A stretch of DNA of 34,446 bases from an uncultured Clostridia bacterium (GCA_948502395.1 CAOPES010000007.1:1-34446); one strand, 5' to 3'; counted from the stretch's first letter, positions 8,191 through 17,408 are shown. The notes: generated from the letters alone by a model not told the origin. Numbers and translations are program-made.

Positions 8191-8299
8191 GGGTGTTTTT
8201 GGGGACAGACCTTAAAAACACCCTTTTTATTTTTAATTATTCTTTTTCACAGCAATAAATATAATAGGGTGTTTTTAAGGTCTGTCCCCAAAAACACCC
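8191..8299 (+). repeat. REPIN-like element copy 1
   Basis: Two 33-bp units in opposite orientation, 8191-8223 and 8267-8299. Each has arms GGGTGTTTTT and AAAAACACCC around the core GGGGACAGACCTT. The inverted repeat continues outward by about seven bases (to 8184 and 8306), overlapping the dfrA stop codon. Copies at 16298-16405 and 19115-19222 have identical 33-bp units; the spacer of this copy resembles that of the second. No transposase is present, so it is non-autonomous. It is also capable of forming hairpins in RNA and could end dfrA transcripts. Confidence 0.9.
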
Positions 8300-8317
8300 A
8301 AAAGTTTCAAAAAACAC

Positions 8318-8346
8318 TTGAATTTTATGGCAAAATATAGTAAAAT
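8318..8346 (+). promoter_or_regulatory. Sigma-A-type promoter of rpsO
   Basis: TTGAAT (8318-8323), a 17-base spacer and TAAAAT (8341-8346), just beyond the REPIN-like element. It predicts a leader of about 90 bases before rpsO. Confidence 0.65.
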
Positions 8347-8374
8347 AGATATGTTAAAAAACATAGACCTTATA

Positions 8375-8410
8375 CTTAGCTTAAAGGCAAGCACCAAAAC
8401 TTAAGCTCAG
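8375..8410 (+). promoter_or_regulatory. Possible structured rpsO leader
   Basis: CTTAGCTTAA (8375-8384) can pair with TTAAGCTCAG (8401-8410) at nine of ten positions. S15 commonly represses its own mRNA by binding a structured leader, but the leader folds differ between lineages and I cannot match this one to a known class. Confidence 0.35.
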
Positions 8411-8444
8411 TTTAAGGCAAAAAGAAAAATAGGAGGTGTAAAAA

Positions 8445-8708
8445 ATGACAAAGGAAAGAAAACAAGAAGTAATAGCAACATATAAAAGAGAAGCAAACGA
8501 TACTGGTTCACCAGAAGTTCAAATAGCTCTTTTAACAGAAAGAATCAACGAATTAACAGAACACTTAAAAGTACACAAAAAAGATAATCACTCTAGACGT
8601 GGTCTTTTAAAAATGGTAGGAAAAAGAAGAAACTTATTAAACTACCTAGCTAAAAAGGACGTAAACAGATATAGAGAAATCGTTGAAAAATTAGGATTAA
8701 GAAAATAA
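8445..8708 (+). CDS. rpsO: 30S ribosomal protein S15
   Basis: 87 residues, the standard S15 length. It is a primary 16S rRNA-binding protein of the small-subunit platform. The sequence shows the family's helix-rich pattern: the conserved DTGSPEVQIALLTERINELT near residues 18-37, the loop HKKDNHSRRGLLKMVGKRR near 45-63 that contacts rRNA, and a C-terminal LGLRK. AGGAGG precedes the ATG by eight bases. The rpsO-pnp order is the classical bacterial arrangement. A terminator follows, so pnp may depend on read-through or its own promoter. Confidence 0.97.
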   Translation: MTKERKQEVIATYKREANDTGSPEVQIALLTERINELTEHLKVHKKDNHSRRGLLKMVGKRRNLLNYLAKKDVNRYREIVEKLGLRK

Positions 8709-8710
8709 AA

Positions 8711-8757
8711 GATAAGAGCCTATGCTTTATTCAGCGTGGGCTTTTATCAAGATTTTT
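8711..8757 (+). terminator. Terminator between rpsO and pnp
   Basis: GATAAGAGCCTATGC (8711-8725) pairs with GCGTGGGCTTTTATC (8734-8748) with G-U and one A-C position, followed by AAGATTTTT. Confidence 0.7.
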
Positions 8758-8846
8758 AAGTAAGAATAGGTCAGTAGCTTGTATAATATATTATTAAAAC
8801 AGCCAATAATACATTATAGAGGTTACCAACTAAGCTTACTTAAAAA
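8753..8846 (+). ncRNA. Long hairpin in the pnp leader
   Basis: TTTTTAAGTAAG (8753-8764) is perfectly complementary to CTTACTTAAAAA (8835-8846). Inside, TATAATATATTATT (8782-8795) pairs with AATAATACATTATA (8805-8818) with one mismatch around the loop AAAACAGCC. The whole folds into an interrupted stem about 40 positions tall. In Escherichia coli PNPase controls its own mRNA through a long leader hairpin cut by RNase III; this structure is in the equivalent place, so the same logic is plausible but unproved. Its left arm overlaps the T-tract of the rpsO terminator. Confidence 0.5.
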
Positions 8847-8925
8847 ATGAAAAATAGCTTATGGAAAAAGAAGAAACAAATAAAAGTAAAAATAGGTGCA
8901 AAAAAATGAAAAGGAGAAAAAATAT

Positions 8926-11052
8926 ATGTTTAAAACTTATGAAACAGAACTAGCAGGAAGAAAGCTAGTAATAGAAACAGGAAAAATGGCAGGACTAGCC
9001 AATGGAAGTGTACTAGTAAGATATGGAGATACATGTGTACTAGTAAATGTAACAGCTTCAAAAGAACCAAGAGAAGGAATAGATTTCTTCCCACTATCAG
9101 TAGATTTCGAAGAAAAATTATATTCAGTAGGAAAAATACCAGGTGGATTTTTAAAAAGAGAAGGAAAACCAAGTGACAAAGCGATTTTAACATCAAGAGC
9201 AATTGATAGACCATTAAGACCACTATTCCCAAAAGATTTTAGAAATGATGTAGTTGTTGTTGCAACAGTATTATGTGTTGACCAAGACAACTCACCAGAA
9301 GTAGCAGCAATGATAGGGGCAGCATCAGCATTAGCAATATCAGATATACCATTTAATGGACCAACAGCAGCAGTAAATGTTGGGTTAGTTGATGGGCAAA
9401 TTATAATAAACCCAACAGAAGCACAAAGAGAAAAAACAGATTTAACACTAACAGTAGCAGGAACACCAACAAAAATAACAATGATAGAAGCAGGTGCAAA
9501 TGAAGTACCAGATGACGTAATGTTAAATGCAATAAAAGCAGGACATGAAGAAATCAAAAAAATATGTGAATTTATAACAAATATCCAAAAAGAAATTGGA
9601 AAACCAAAATTCGAATATAAATCATTTGAAGTTGACCATGACGTATATGAATTTGTGGAAACAAACTTTAAAGAAGAAATGAAAGAAAAAGTTCAAGAAG
9701 AAGACAAAACAGTAAGAGACCACAACATAGATGAAATAACAGAAAAAATAGAAGAAGCATATAAAGAAAAATTTGGAGAAGAAGCATACGAAGAACACAA
9801 AGCAGATATTGGAGAAGCAATCTATAAATTAGAGAAAAAATGTGTAAGAGAAATGATTTTCGTTGAACATAAAAGAGTAGACGGAAGAGCATTAGATCAA
9901 ATAAGACCACTATCATGTGAAGTTGGATTACTTCCAAGAGTTCATGGAAGTGCATTATTTACAAGAGGTCAAACACAAGTAATGTCAATAGCAACATTAG
10001 GAATGGTAAGTGAAGAACAAGTATTAGACGGAATAGACACAGAAGAATCTAAAAGATATATGCACCACTACAACTTCCCAAGTTACTCAGTAGGAGAAGC
10101 AAGACCTTCACGTGGACCAGGAAGAAGAGAAGTAGGACATGGAGCATTAGCAGAAAAAGCCTTAGTTCCAGTAATACCTTCAAAAGAAGAATTCCCATAT
10201 GCAATAAGAGTTGTATCAGAAGTATTATCTTCAAATGGTTCAACATCACAAGCAAGTATATGTGGAAGCACACTAGCATTAATGGATGCAGGTGTACCAA
10301 TCAAAAGACCAGTAGCAGGAATTTCAACAGGATTAGTTACAAACCCAGATAATGACGAAGACTATGTAATGTTACTAGATATTCAAGGATTAGAAGATTT
10401 CTTCGGAGATATGGACTTCAAAGTTGGTGGAACTGAAAAAGGAATTACAGCAATTCAAGTAGACATCAAATGTGATGGTTTAACATATGAAGTTATTAGT
10501 GAAGCATTTGAAAGAACAAGAAATGCAAGAATTCATATATTACAAAATGTAATGTTACCAGTAATTTCAGAACCAAGAGAAGAAGTATCTGAATATGCAC
10601 CAAGAATAGTAAACACAACAATCAAAGTAGAAAAAATTAAAGACGTAATAGGACCTGGTGGAAAAATGATAAACAAAATCATTGATGAAACAGGAGTAAA
10701 AATTGACATAGAAGAAGACGGACAAGTATTTATCTACTCAACAGACGGAGAAAAAGCAAATCAAGCATTAGAAATGATAGAAGACATAGTAAGAGAAGTA
10801 GAAGTAGGAGAAATCTACTATGGAGAAGTAGTAAGAATAATGAACTTCGGAGCATTTGTAGACTTAGGAATAAACGGAAAAGAAGGATTACTACACATTT
10901 CTAAAATATCAAAAGAAAGAATAAAAAATGTGGAAGATGTACTTCACGTTGGAGATAAAGTTACAGTTAAAGTAATTGAAATAGACGACCAAGGAAGAAT
11001 AAATTTAAGTATGAGAGATTTAGCTGAAAGCAAAGAGACATCAGAAGAATAA
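8926..11052 (+). CDS. pnp: Polyribonucleotide nucleotidyltransferase (PNPase)
   Basis: 708 residues, typical of the family. It is a 3'-5' phosphorolytic exoribonuclease of RNA decay. Domain order: first RNase PH domain (~10-145, with GKIPGGFLKREGKPSD), the helical linker (~210-300, rich in Glu/Lys), second RNase PH domain (~310-540, with FTRGQTQVM, YNFPSYSVGEARPSRGPGRR and the GSTLALMDAGVP stretch), KH domain (~550-615, VIGPGGKMINKIIDETG) and S1 domain (~620-695, GEVVRIMNFGAFVDLGINGK). I chose the ATG at 8926 because AAAAGGAG lies ten bases upstream and MFKTYETELAGR is the usual N-terminus; an in-frame GTG at 8896 would add ten residues not seen in relatives. Confidence 0.97.
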   Translation: MFKTYETELAGRKLVIETGKMAGLANGSVLVRYGDTCVLVNVTASKEPREGIDFFPLSVDFEEKLYSVGKIPGGFLKREGKPSDKAILTSRAIDRPLRPLFPKDFRNDVVVVATVLCVDQDNSPEVAAMIGAASALAISDIPFNGPTAAVNVGLVDGQIIINPTEAQREKTDLTLTVAGTPTKITMIEAGANEVPDDVMLNAIKAGHEEIKKICEFITNIQKEIGKPKFEYKSFEVDHDVYEFVETNFKEEMKEKVQEEDKTVRDHNIDEITEKIEEAYKEKFGEEAYEEHKADIGEAIYKLEKKCVREMIFVEHKRVDGRALDQIRPLSCEVGLLPRVHGSALFTRGQTQVMSIATLGMVSEEQVLDGIDTEESKRYMHHYNFPSYSVGEARPSRGPGRREVGHGALAEKALVPVIPSKEEFPYAIRVVSEVLSSNGSTSQASICGSTLALMDAGVPIKRPVAGISTGLVTNPDNDEDYVMLLDIQGLEDFFGDMDFKVGGTEKGITAIQVDIKCDGLTYEVISEAFERTRNARIHILQNVMLPVISEPREEVSEYAPRIVNTTIKVEKIKDVIGPGGKMINKIIDETGVKIDIEEDGQVFIYSTDGEKANQALEMIEDIVREVEVGEIYYGEVVRIMNFGAFVDLGINGKEGLLHISKISKERIKNVEDVLHVGDKVTVKVIEIDDQGRINLSMRDLAESKETSEE

Positions 11053-11055
11053 AAC

Positions 11056-11095
11056 AAAAAGACTGTGCAAGAACAAAATTACACAGTCTTTTAAT
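11056..11095 (+). terminator. Terminator of pnp
   Basis: AAAAAGACTGTG (11056-11067) pairs with CACAGTCTTTT (11082-11092), followed by AATTT. The A-rich 5' arm and T-rich 3' arm suit a bidirectional intrinsic terminator. Confidence 0.8.
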
Positions 11096-11121
11096 TTAAA
11101 TACATAAAGGGAGAGAGAAAG

Positions 11122-12145
11122 TTGAAAGTATCAGAATTTAATTATGAACTACCAGAAGAACTAATAGCACAAACACCATTAGAAAAAAGAGACGAATCAA
11201 AACTAATGATACTAGACAGAAAAAATCAAACAATAGAACACAAAAAATTCAAAAATATTCTAGAATACCTAAAACCAGGAGACGTACTAGTAAGAAATAA
11301 CACCAAAGTAATACCAGCAAGGCTATATGGACAAAAAGAAACGGGAGCAAAAGTAGAATTCTTATTACTAAACAACATAGAAGGAGACATATGGGAAAGC
11401 ATAGTTAGACCTGGAAATAAGTTGCATGTAGGAACAAAAGTAAACTTTGGAGAAGGAAAGTTAAAAGCAGAAATTCTAGAAGTAATGCCAGGTGGAACAA
11501 GAAAAGTAAAATTTTATTATAACGGAATTTTTAACGAAATATTAGATGAAATAGGACTTATGCCATTACCACCATATATACACGAAACACTAAAAGAAAA
11601 AGGCAGATATCAAACAGTATATGCAAAATATAATGGTTCAGCAGCAGCACCAACAGCAGGATTACACTTTACACCAGAACTTTTAAAGCAATTAGAAGAA
11701 AAAGGTATACAAATTGCAAATGTGACACTACATGTAGGAATTGGAACATTTAGACCAGTAAAAGAAGACACAGTAGAAAATCATGAAATGCACTCAGAAC
11801 ATTATTATATAAAACAAGAAGATGCAGAAAAAATTAACCTTGCAAAAAAAGAAGGAAGAAGAGTAATTGCAGTTCGGAACAACATCTTGTAGAGTGCTAG
11901 AGACAGTTGCAGATGAGAATGGAATGGTAAAAGAAACAGAAGGTGACACACAAATATTTATTTATCCAGGATACAAGTTTAAATGCTTAGACGGACTAAT
12001 AACAAATTTCCATTTACCACAATCAACACTTTTAATGCTAGTATCAGCGTTAGCAGGAAAAGATTATGTTATGAAAGCATATGAAGAAGCAGTCAGAGAA
12101 AAATACAGATTTTTTAGTTTCGGCGACGCTATGTTTATCGAATAA
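11122..12145 (+). CDS. queA: S-adenosylmethionine:tRNA ribosyltransferase-isomerase, read through a +1 shift at CGG
   Basis: QueA builds the cyclopentene ring of queuosine on tRNAs for Asp, Asn, His and Tyr; tgt, next in line, inserts the precursor base. The product has 340 residues when the C at 11875 is skipped, the usual QueA length (~340). The N-terminal frame (KVSEFNYELPEELIAQTPLE, TKVIPARLYGQK, YNGSAAAPTAGLHFT, LHVGIGTFRPV) ends five codons after CGG at a TAG. The other frame begins exactly there and supplies the essential C-terminus (TTSCRVLE, LITNFHLPQSTLLMLVSAL, FFSFGDAMFI). The joint reads RVIAV-G-TTSCRVLE, where the family has Gly. The gene is single in the window, intact apart from one base and next to its pathway partner, so decay is unlikely. 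The start codon is TTG at 11122, after GGGAGAGAG. Confidence 0.92.
11875..11878 (+). other. CGG-A +1 frameshift site 3 (queA, codon 252)
   Basis: GTT CGG A. Skipping C gives Gly in AV-G-TTS, a strongly conserved QueA motif. There is no homopolymer, no stop codon at the shift itself and no Shine-Dalgarno-like element just upstream, unlike the prfB type of +1 site. Confidence 0.9.
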
Positions 12146-12201
12146 TTTTTAACAACGTAAGATGACTGATATAATTTAAACTAAAAAGAAGGAGAAATAT
12201 A

Positions 12202-13329
12202 ATGAAAAACGCAGTAACCTATGAACTACTACATGAATGCAAACAAACAGGAGCAAGAAGGGGAGTAATACACACACCACATGGAGACATACAAACACCA
12301 ATATTTATGCCAGTAGGAACACAAGCAACAGTAAAATCAATGACACCAGAAGAATTAAAAGAAGAAGTAAAAGCACAAATAATACTATCAAACACATATC
12401 ACCTATACCTAAGACCAGGAAACAAAATTGTAAAAGAAGCAGGTGGACTTCACAACTTTATGAAATGGGACAGGCCAATACTTACTGATAGTGGTGGATT
12501 TCAAGTTTTCAGCTTAGGAGATTTAAGAACTATCAATGAAGAAGGAGTTCAATTTAAATCACATTTAGACGGAAGCAAACATTTCTTTACACCTGAATCA
12601 GTAATGGAAATAGAAGAAGATTTAGGAGCAGACATCATAATGGCATTTGACGAATGTTGTCCATATCCTTCAACATATGAATATACAAAAAATTCTATGG
12701 AGAGAACAACAAGGTGGGCAAAAAGATGTAAAGAAGCACACAAAACAGTTGATAAACAAGCATTATTTGGAATTATACAAGGTGGATTTTATAAAGATTT
12801 AAGAGAGCAAAGTGCAAAAGATTTAATTGATTTAGATTTGCCAGGTTATGCAATTGGTGGAATTAGTGTGGGAGAGCCGAAAGAAGAATTTTTAGATATA
12901 TTAAGATATACAACTCCACTTATGCCAAAAGAAAAGCCTAGATATTTAATGGGAGTAGGAACACCAGATTATTTAATAGAAGCGGCAATCGCAGGAATAG
13001 ATATGTGTGACTGTGTATTACCAACAAGAATAGCAAGAAATGGAACAGCTATGACATCACATGGAAAAGTAGTTGTAAGAAATGCAACATATGAAAGAGA
13101 CTGGACACCACTAGATCCAGAATGTGATTGTTATACTTGCAAAAACTACACAAGGGGTTATATAAGACATTTAATTAAAGCAAATGAAATTTTAGGAGTA
13201 AGATTATTGTCAATTCATAACCTAAGGTTCTTGACTAATTTAATGGAAAGAGTTAGAATAGAAATAGAGAATGACAATTTAGGGACTTTTAGAGATGAAT
13301 TCTATAAAAAGTATGGTTATACTAAATAA
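12202..13329 (+). CDS. tgt: Queuine/preQ1 tRNA-guanine transglycosylase
   Basis: 375 residues, the usual bacterial TGT length. It exchanges guanine 34 for preQ1 in GUN-anticodon tRNAs. Signatures: TPIFMPVGTQATVKSMTPEE near 32-51, LTDSGGFQVFSLGDLR near 93-108 (first catalytic Asp), FDECCPYP near 151-158, IIQGGFYKDLR near 190-200, the active-site region DMCDCVLPTRIARNG near 271-285 and the Zn-binding CDCYTC...H set near 308-340. The ATG follows AGAAGGAG by eight bases. No in-frame CGG. Confidence 0.96.
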   Translation: MKNAVTYELLHECKQTGARRGVIHTPHGDIQTPIFMPVGTQATVKSMTPEELKEEVKAQIILSNTYHLYLRPGNKIVKEAGGLHNFMKWDRPILTDSGGFQVFSLGDLRTINEEGVQFKSHLDGSKHFFTPESVMEIEEDLGADIIMAFDECCPYPSTYEYTKNSMERTTRWAKRCKEAHKTVDKQALFGIIQGGFYKDLREQSAKDLIDLDLPGYAIGGISVGEPKEEFLDILRYTTPLMPKEKPRYLMGVGTPDYLIEAAIAGIDMCDCVLPTRIARNGTAMTSHGKVVVRNATYERDWTPLDPECDCYTCKNYTRGYIRHLIKANEILGVRLLSIHNLRFLTNLMERVRIEIENDNLGTFRDEFYKKYGYTK

Positions 13330-13344
13330 TTAGGGGGTATAAAA

Positions 13345-14862
13345 ATGAATTTAATTGAAGAAAGCTTCCAAACAAAGGAAGAAAAAAATAAAAAAACAGC
13401 AATAAGAATTGTACTAGCAGCAATAATATTAGTAGTAGTAATTATAGTTGGGATAGTATCATACATGGCATACATAAAAGGAAGCGAATTAAAAGTAAGC
13501 CTTGATGGAAACCAAAACGCCGATGTAAAAAAATTATTAGTGTTTGAAAATGGAACAGTGTATGCACCAATAAAAAAGATAGCAAGTTATTTAGGCTATA
13601 ATAGTTACAATGGAGAATATTTTGAAAAATCAGAAAGTAATAGTAAATGCTATGTAGAAAGCGAAAATGAAGTAGCAAACTTTGAATTGAATTCTAAAAA
13701 AATATATAAATTAGATTTAAATGCAAGGGCAGAAAACTATGAATATGTATATTCAAAAGAACCAGTAAAAGCAATAGAAGGAGAGCTTTATGCTTCAGCA
13801 GAAGCAATAGAAAAAGCATTTAATGTAAGCTTTCAATATAATGAAGAAAAAAATACAGTTCAAATATTCACATTGCCATATTTAGTAAATTTCTATAATC
13901 CATATGTATTAAACTGGGGATATGTAGGAATAAGCGAAGAGTTTGTTAACCAAAAAGCAATATTAAAAAATATGCTAGTAGTAACAAATAATAACAGAAA
14001 AGTAGGAGTATTAGATACAGAAGGAAAATCTATATTAGAAGTAAAATACTCAAACATAACATATCTTCCAAGCATAGGAGAAGGTGGAGACTTCTTAGTA
14101 GAAGATAATGGTAAAGTTGGAGTTATGTCAAAAAATAGAGAAACAAAAATCCAACTAATATATGACTCAATAGAACTATTAGACTTAGACGCAGGACTAT
14201 ATGTAGCAAGCAAAGACGGTAAATATGGAGTTCTAGATTTTAGGGGAAAAGTAATAATATATATAGAAAATGACGAAATAGGTGTAGATATATCAAGATT
14301 TAAAGAAAATGGAATCAAAAACAAATATATATTAGCAGAAAACTTAATACCAGCAAGAAAAGACGGAAAATGGGGATTATATGATATAAAAGGAAAATTA
14401 CTAGTAGATTATCAATATGACAGCTTAGGATATACAGCAACAAGTAGCAGAAACGCATTAAGCTTGTTAATAATTCCAGATTATAACGTAATTGTTGCAT
14501 GCAAAGACAAAAAATACACATTGTTAAATAGTATTGGTGAAGAATTGTTTAGTGGACCAGTTGCAGATGATATTTATATGACAATTGATGGTGGAAAGAA
14601 ACATTATTATATAAGAGCAAATGACCAAGAAATGGATGCAGAAGAATACTTAAATCAAATAGATGTAAACCCAAGAGCATATGAACAAAATACAAATAAA
14701 AAGCCACAAACACAAGAACCTGAACAATTACCAGAAGAAAACAATAACGAACAAAACGTAAACGAAGAGCAAAACAGCAATGAACAAACCAATGAAGAAC
14801 AAGATAATGGTGGACAAGAACAAGAAAATAATGAATTTCAAGATGTAGAAAACCAAGAATAA
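13345..14862 (+). CDS. Membrane-anchored stalk-domain and WG-repeat protein
   Basis: 505 residues. One transmembrane helix near residues 18-43 (TAIRIVLAAIILVVVIIVGI) with a short basic N-terminus, so most of the protein is outside. Residues ~52-178 resemble a copper-amine-oxidase-N-like stalk domain (VYAPIKKIASYLGY; LYASAEAIEKAFNV). From ~210 to ~400 there are about five WG-type repeats of the pattern G-K-[WYV]-G-[LV] (VGVLDTEGK, KVGVMSKN, KYGVLDFRGK, KWGLYDIKGK). The last ~60 residues are a Gln/Glu/Asn-rich low-complexity tail. WG repeats are common in surface proteins of unknown function. It follows tgt by 15 bases with its own AGGGGG ribosome site, and may be co-transcribed with queA-tgt. 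Function unknown. Confidence 0.8.
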   Translation: MNLIEESFQTKEEKNKKTAIRIVLAAIILVVVIIVGIVSYMAYIKGSELKVSLDGNQNADVKKLLVFENGTVYAPIKKIASYLGYNSYNGEYFEKSESNSKCYVESENEVANFELNSKKIYKLDLNARAENYEYVYSKEPVKAIEGELYASAEAIEKAFNVSFQYNEEKNTVQIFTLPYLVNFYNPYVLNWGYVGISEEFVNQKAILKNMLVVTNNNRKVGVLDTEGKSILEVKYSNITYLPSIGEGGDFLVEDNGKVGVMSKNRETKIQLIYDSIELLDLDAGLYVASKDGKYGVLDFRGKVIIYIENDEIGVDISRFKENGIKNKYILAENLIPARKDGKWGLYDIKGKLLVDYQYDSLGYTATSSRNALSLLIIPDYNVIVACKDKKYTLLNSIGEELFSGPVADDIYMTIDGGKKHYYIRANDQEMDAEEYLNQIDVNPRAYEQNTNKKPQTQEPEQLPEENNNEQNVNEEQNSNEQTNEEQDNGGQEQENNEFQDVENQE

Positions 14863-14873
14863 TAAAAAATTAG

Positions 14874-14914
14874 AAAAAAAGTAAATGTTTTTTAAAAAAG
14901 CATTTACTTTTTTT
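14874..14914 (+). terminator. Terminator of the WG-repeat gene
   Basis: AAAAAAAGTAAATG (14874-14887) pairs with CATTTACTTTTTTT (14901-14914). Confidence 0.8.
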
Positions 14915-14997
14915 GATTTTTTGTATAGAATATAGAAAAATGCAAAAAAATGTCAAAAAACAAAAGAAAATGTAAAAAAGAGAAAGGAAGTATATCA

Positions 14998-16290
14998 ATG
15001 AAAATACTAATGTTAACATGGGAATATCCACCAAGAGTAGTAGGAGGAATTGCTAGAGTAGTATATGATATATCAAAAACTTTGTTAAAAGACGGACACG
15101 ATGTAACAGTAATCACTTACAAAGACGGAGATGCACCATATTTTGAAGATGATAAAGGAGTAAAAGTATATAGAGTAGACAACTATATGATAAACCCAAA
15201 CAACTTCATAGACTGGGTAATGCAATTAAACTTTAATTTAGTAGCAAAAGCAAACGAAGTAATGGCAGAACAAGGAAAATTCGACGTAATACATGCACAT
15301 GACTGGCTAGTAGCATATGCAGCAAAAACACTTAAAAATTCATACAACATACCAATAGTATCAACAATACACGCAACAGAAGCAGGAAGAAACAGCGGAA
15401 TACATGACGAACAACAAAGATACATAAACGATACAGAATGGATGCTAACATACGAATCAGCAGAAGTAATAGTAAACAGTAACTACATGAAAGGCGAACT
15501 ACAAAGGCTATTTGGATTACCATATGAAAAAATAAATGTAATACCAAATGGAGTAAACCTAAGCCTATTTAATGGAATAGAAAGAGACTACAATTTTAGA
15601 AGAAAATACGCAATGGACAATGAAAAAATCATACTATTTATGGGAAGATTAGTATATGAAAAAGGAATACAACACTTAATATCAGCAATGCCAAAAATAC
15701 TTGCAGGATATCATGACACAAAACTAGTAATATGTGGAAAAGGTGGAATGATGGACGAATTAAAAGCCCAAGTAAATGCAATGGGAATAGGAAATAAAGT
15801 CTACTTTGCAGGATATATGAACGGAAAAGATGTACAAAGAATGTATAAAGCAGCAGATATAGCAGTATTTCCAAGCACATATGAACCATTTGGAATAGTA
15901 GCATTAGAAGCAATGTTATCAGAAAACCCAATAGTAGTATCAGATATTGGTGGTTTAAACGAAATAGTAGAACATAGAGTAAACGGAATGAAAGCATATT
16001 GTGGAAATCCAAACTCAATAGCAGACTCTATATTAGAATTATTATACGACCACAAACTTTGCAGTGAAATCACAAAAAAAGCAAAAAATAAAGTTAGAAA
16101 CGAATACAATTGGAGCAAAATAGCACAAGACACACACTTTACTTATCAAAAAGCAATTTGTCAATCTATGGCAGAAAAACAAAAAAGAGAACTTGAACAA
16201 GAAAGAGCGAAGAAAACTAAAAAAGCTAAAAATGCAGAAAATGAAATTACAAATCTACTTAGCTTTAAAAAACGTCAAGCATATGCATGA
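14998..16290 (+). CDS. GT4-family glycosyltransferase (glycogen-synthase-like)
   Basis: 430 residues with a GT-B fold. N-terminal donor motif MLTWEYPPRVVGGIARVVYD (residues ~4-23, as in starch/glycogen-synthase-like and other GT4 enzymes), DVIHAHDW near 96-103, STIHATEAGR near 123-132, VIPNGVN near 181-187, FMGRLVYEKGIQHL near 216-229, and the GT4 EX7E region FPSTYEPFGIVALEAM near 298-313. The ATG at 14998 is preferred over an in-frame ATG 48 bases upstream because AGAAAGGAAG lies directly ahead and the family starts there. The last ~40 residues are Lys/Glu-rich. The substrate cannot be read from sequence; a surface or storage polysaccharide is likely. A REPIN-like element begins seven bases behind the stop codon. 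Confidence 0.9.
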   Translation: MKILMLTWEYPPRVVGGIARVVYDISKTLLKDGHDVTVITYKDGDAPYFEDDKGVKVYRVDNYMINPNNFIDWVMQLNFNLVAKANEVMAEQGKFDVIHAHDWLVAYAAKTLKNSYNIPIVSTIHATEAGRNSGIHDEQQRYINDTEWMLTYESAEVIVNSNYMKGELQRLFGLPYEKINVIPNGVNLSLFNGIERDYNFRRKYAMDNEKIILFMGRLVYEKGIQHLISAMPKILAGYHDTKLVICGKGGMMDELKAQVNAMGIGNKVYFAGYMNGKDVQRMYKAADIAVFPSTYEPFGIVALEAMLSENPIVVSDIGGLNEIVEHRVNGMKAYCGNPNSIADSILELLYDHKLCSEITKKAKNKVRNEYNWSKIAQDTHFTYQKAICQSMAEKQKRELEQERAKKTKKAKNAENEITNLLSFKKRQAYA

Positions 16291-16297
16291 TGTATTT

Positions 16298-16405
16298 GGG
16301 TGTTTTTGGGGACAGACCTTAAAAACACCCTTTTTATTTTTAACTATTCTTTTTTTAAAAATAAATACAGCAGGGTGTTTTTAAGGTCTGTCCCCAAAAA
16401 CACCC
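16298..16405 (+). repeat. REPIN-like element copy 2
   Basis: Inverted 33-bp units at 16298-16330 and 16373-16405, identical to those of the copy behind dfrA. The left part of the spacer (TTTTTATTTTTAA[T/C]TATTC) also matches that copy, so these two are recent relatives. Confidence 0.9.
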
Positions 16406-16499
16406 GATATTTTTTAAAAAATTTTCGTAAATTCTACAAATTTAGCAAAAAAATGGTGTATAATATAAACATATAAAAAACAAAAAACAAGGAGTAAAA

Positions 16500-17408
16500 A
16501 TGAAAGAAACAGAATTTAAATCAGGATTTGTAACATTAATAGGAAGAACAAATGTAGGTAAATCGACATTATTAAATTTACTAGTAGGAGAAAAAGTAGC
16601 AGCAATAGCAAACAAAGTACAAACAACAAGAACAGCAATAAAAGGAATAGTTAACAGAGAAAACAGTCAAATTGTATTTACAGACACACCAGGAATACAC
16701 AAACCAAAAACCAAGCTTAACGAAACAATGGTAGAAACATCATTTACAAGCCTAGCAGATGCAGATGTAGTATTATTTCTAATAGAAGCGACAAGCGAAG
16801 ATATAGGCAGGGGAGATAGCATCATATTAGAAAAAATAAAAGAAGCAAAAAGAAAAACAATATTAATCATTAACAAAATAGACTTAGTAAAAAGAGAAAA
16901 GCTACTAAAACTAATAGAACTTTATAGCAAAGAATATAATTTTGAATCAGTAATTCCAATATCTGCAACAAACTCAAAATACAAAGAAATCATATTAGAA
17001 GAAATAGAAAAAAATCTAAAACCAGGCCCAGCATATTATGATGTAGAAGAATACACAGACCAAACATTAAGACAGTTGGCAGAAGAAACAATTAGAGAAA
17101 AAGCATTGAAATTATTGCAAGACGAAGTGCCACACGGAATTTATGTAGAAGTAGAAAAAATGAAACAAAGAAAAAACAAAAAAGGTGAAGAAATATACGA
17201 CATAGAAGCAACAATCTATTGTTTAAGAGAATCACATAAAGGAATTATTATAGGAAAAAACGGAGAAATGCTAAAAAGAATAGGAAGAGCTGCTAGAATA
17301 GATATGGAAGAAAACTTCGGACTAAAAATCAACTTAAAAACTTGGGTAAAAGTAAAACCAGACTGGCAATCAAATGACTCTATTGTTAACAAATTTAAAT
17401 TAAAATAA
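16500..17408 (+). CDS. era: GTPase Era
   Basis: 302 residues, standard length. Era binds the 3' end of 16S rRNA and helps mature the 30S subunit. G1 GRTNVGKS (15-22; the usual Pro is Thr), switch-I threonines near QTTRT (41-45), G3 DTPG (62-65), G4 NKID (~122-125), G5 SATN (~152-155). The C-terminal KH domain has GIIIGKNGEMLKRIGRAAR near 242-260. CAAGGAG lies seven bases before the ATG. A TATAAT at 16459-16464 is a likely -10 without a clear -35. Confidence 0.97.
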   Translation: MKETEFKSGFVTLIGRTNVGKSTLLNLLVGEKVAAIANKVQTTRTAIKGIVNRENSQIVFTDTPGIHKPKTKLNETMVETSFTSLADADVVLFLIEATSEDIGRGDSIILEKIKEAKRKTILIINKIDLVKREKLLKLIELYSKEYNFESVIPISATNSKYKEIILEEIEKNLKPGPAYYDVEEYTDQTLRQLAEETIREKALKLLQDEVPHGIYVEVEKMKQRKNKKGEEIYDIEATIYCLRESHKGIIIGKNGEMLKRIGRAARIDMEENFGLKINLKTWVKVKPDWQSNDSIVNKFKLK

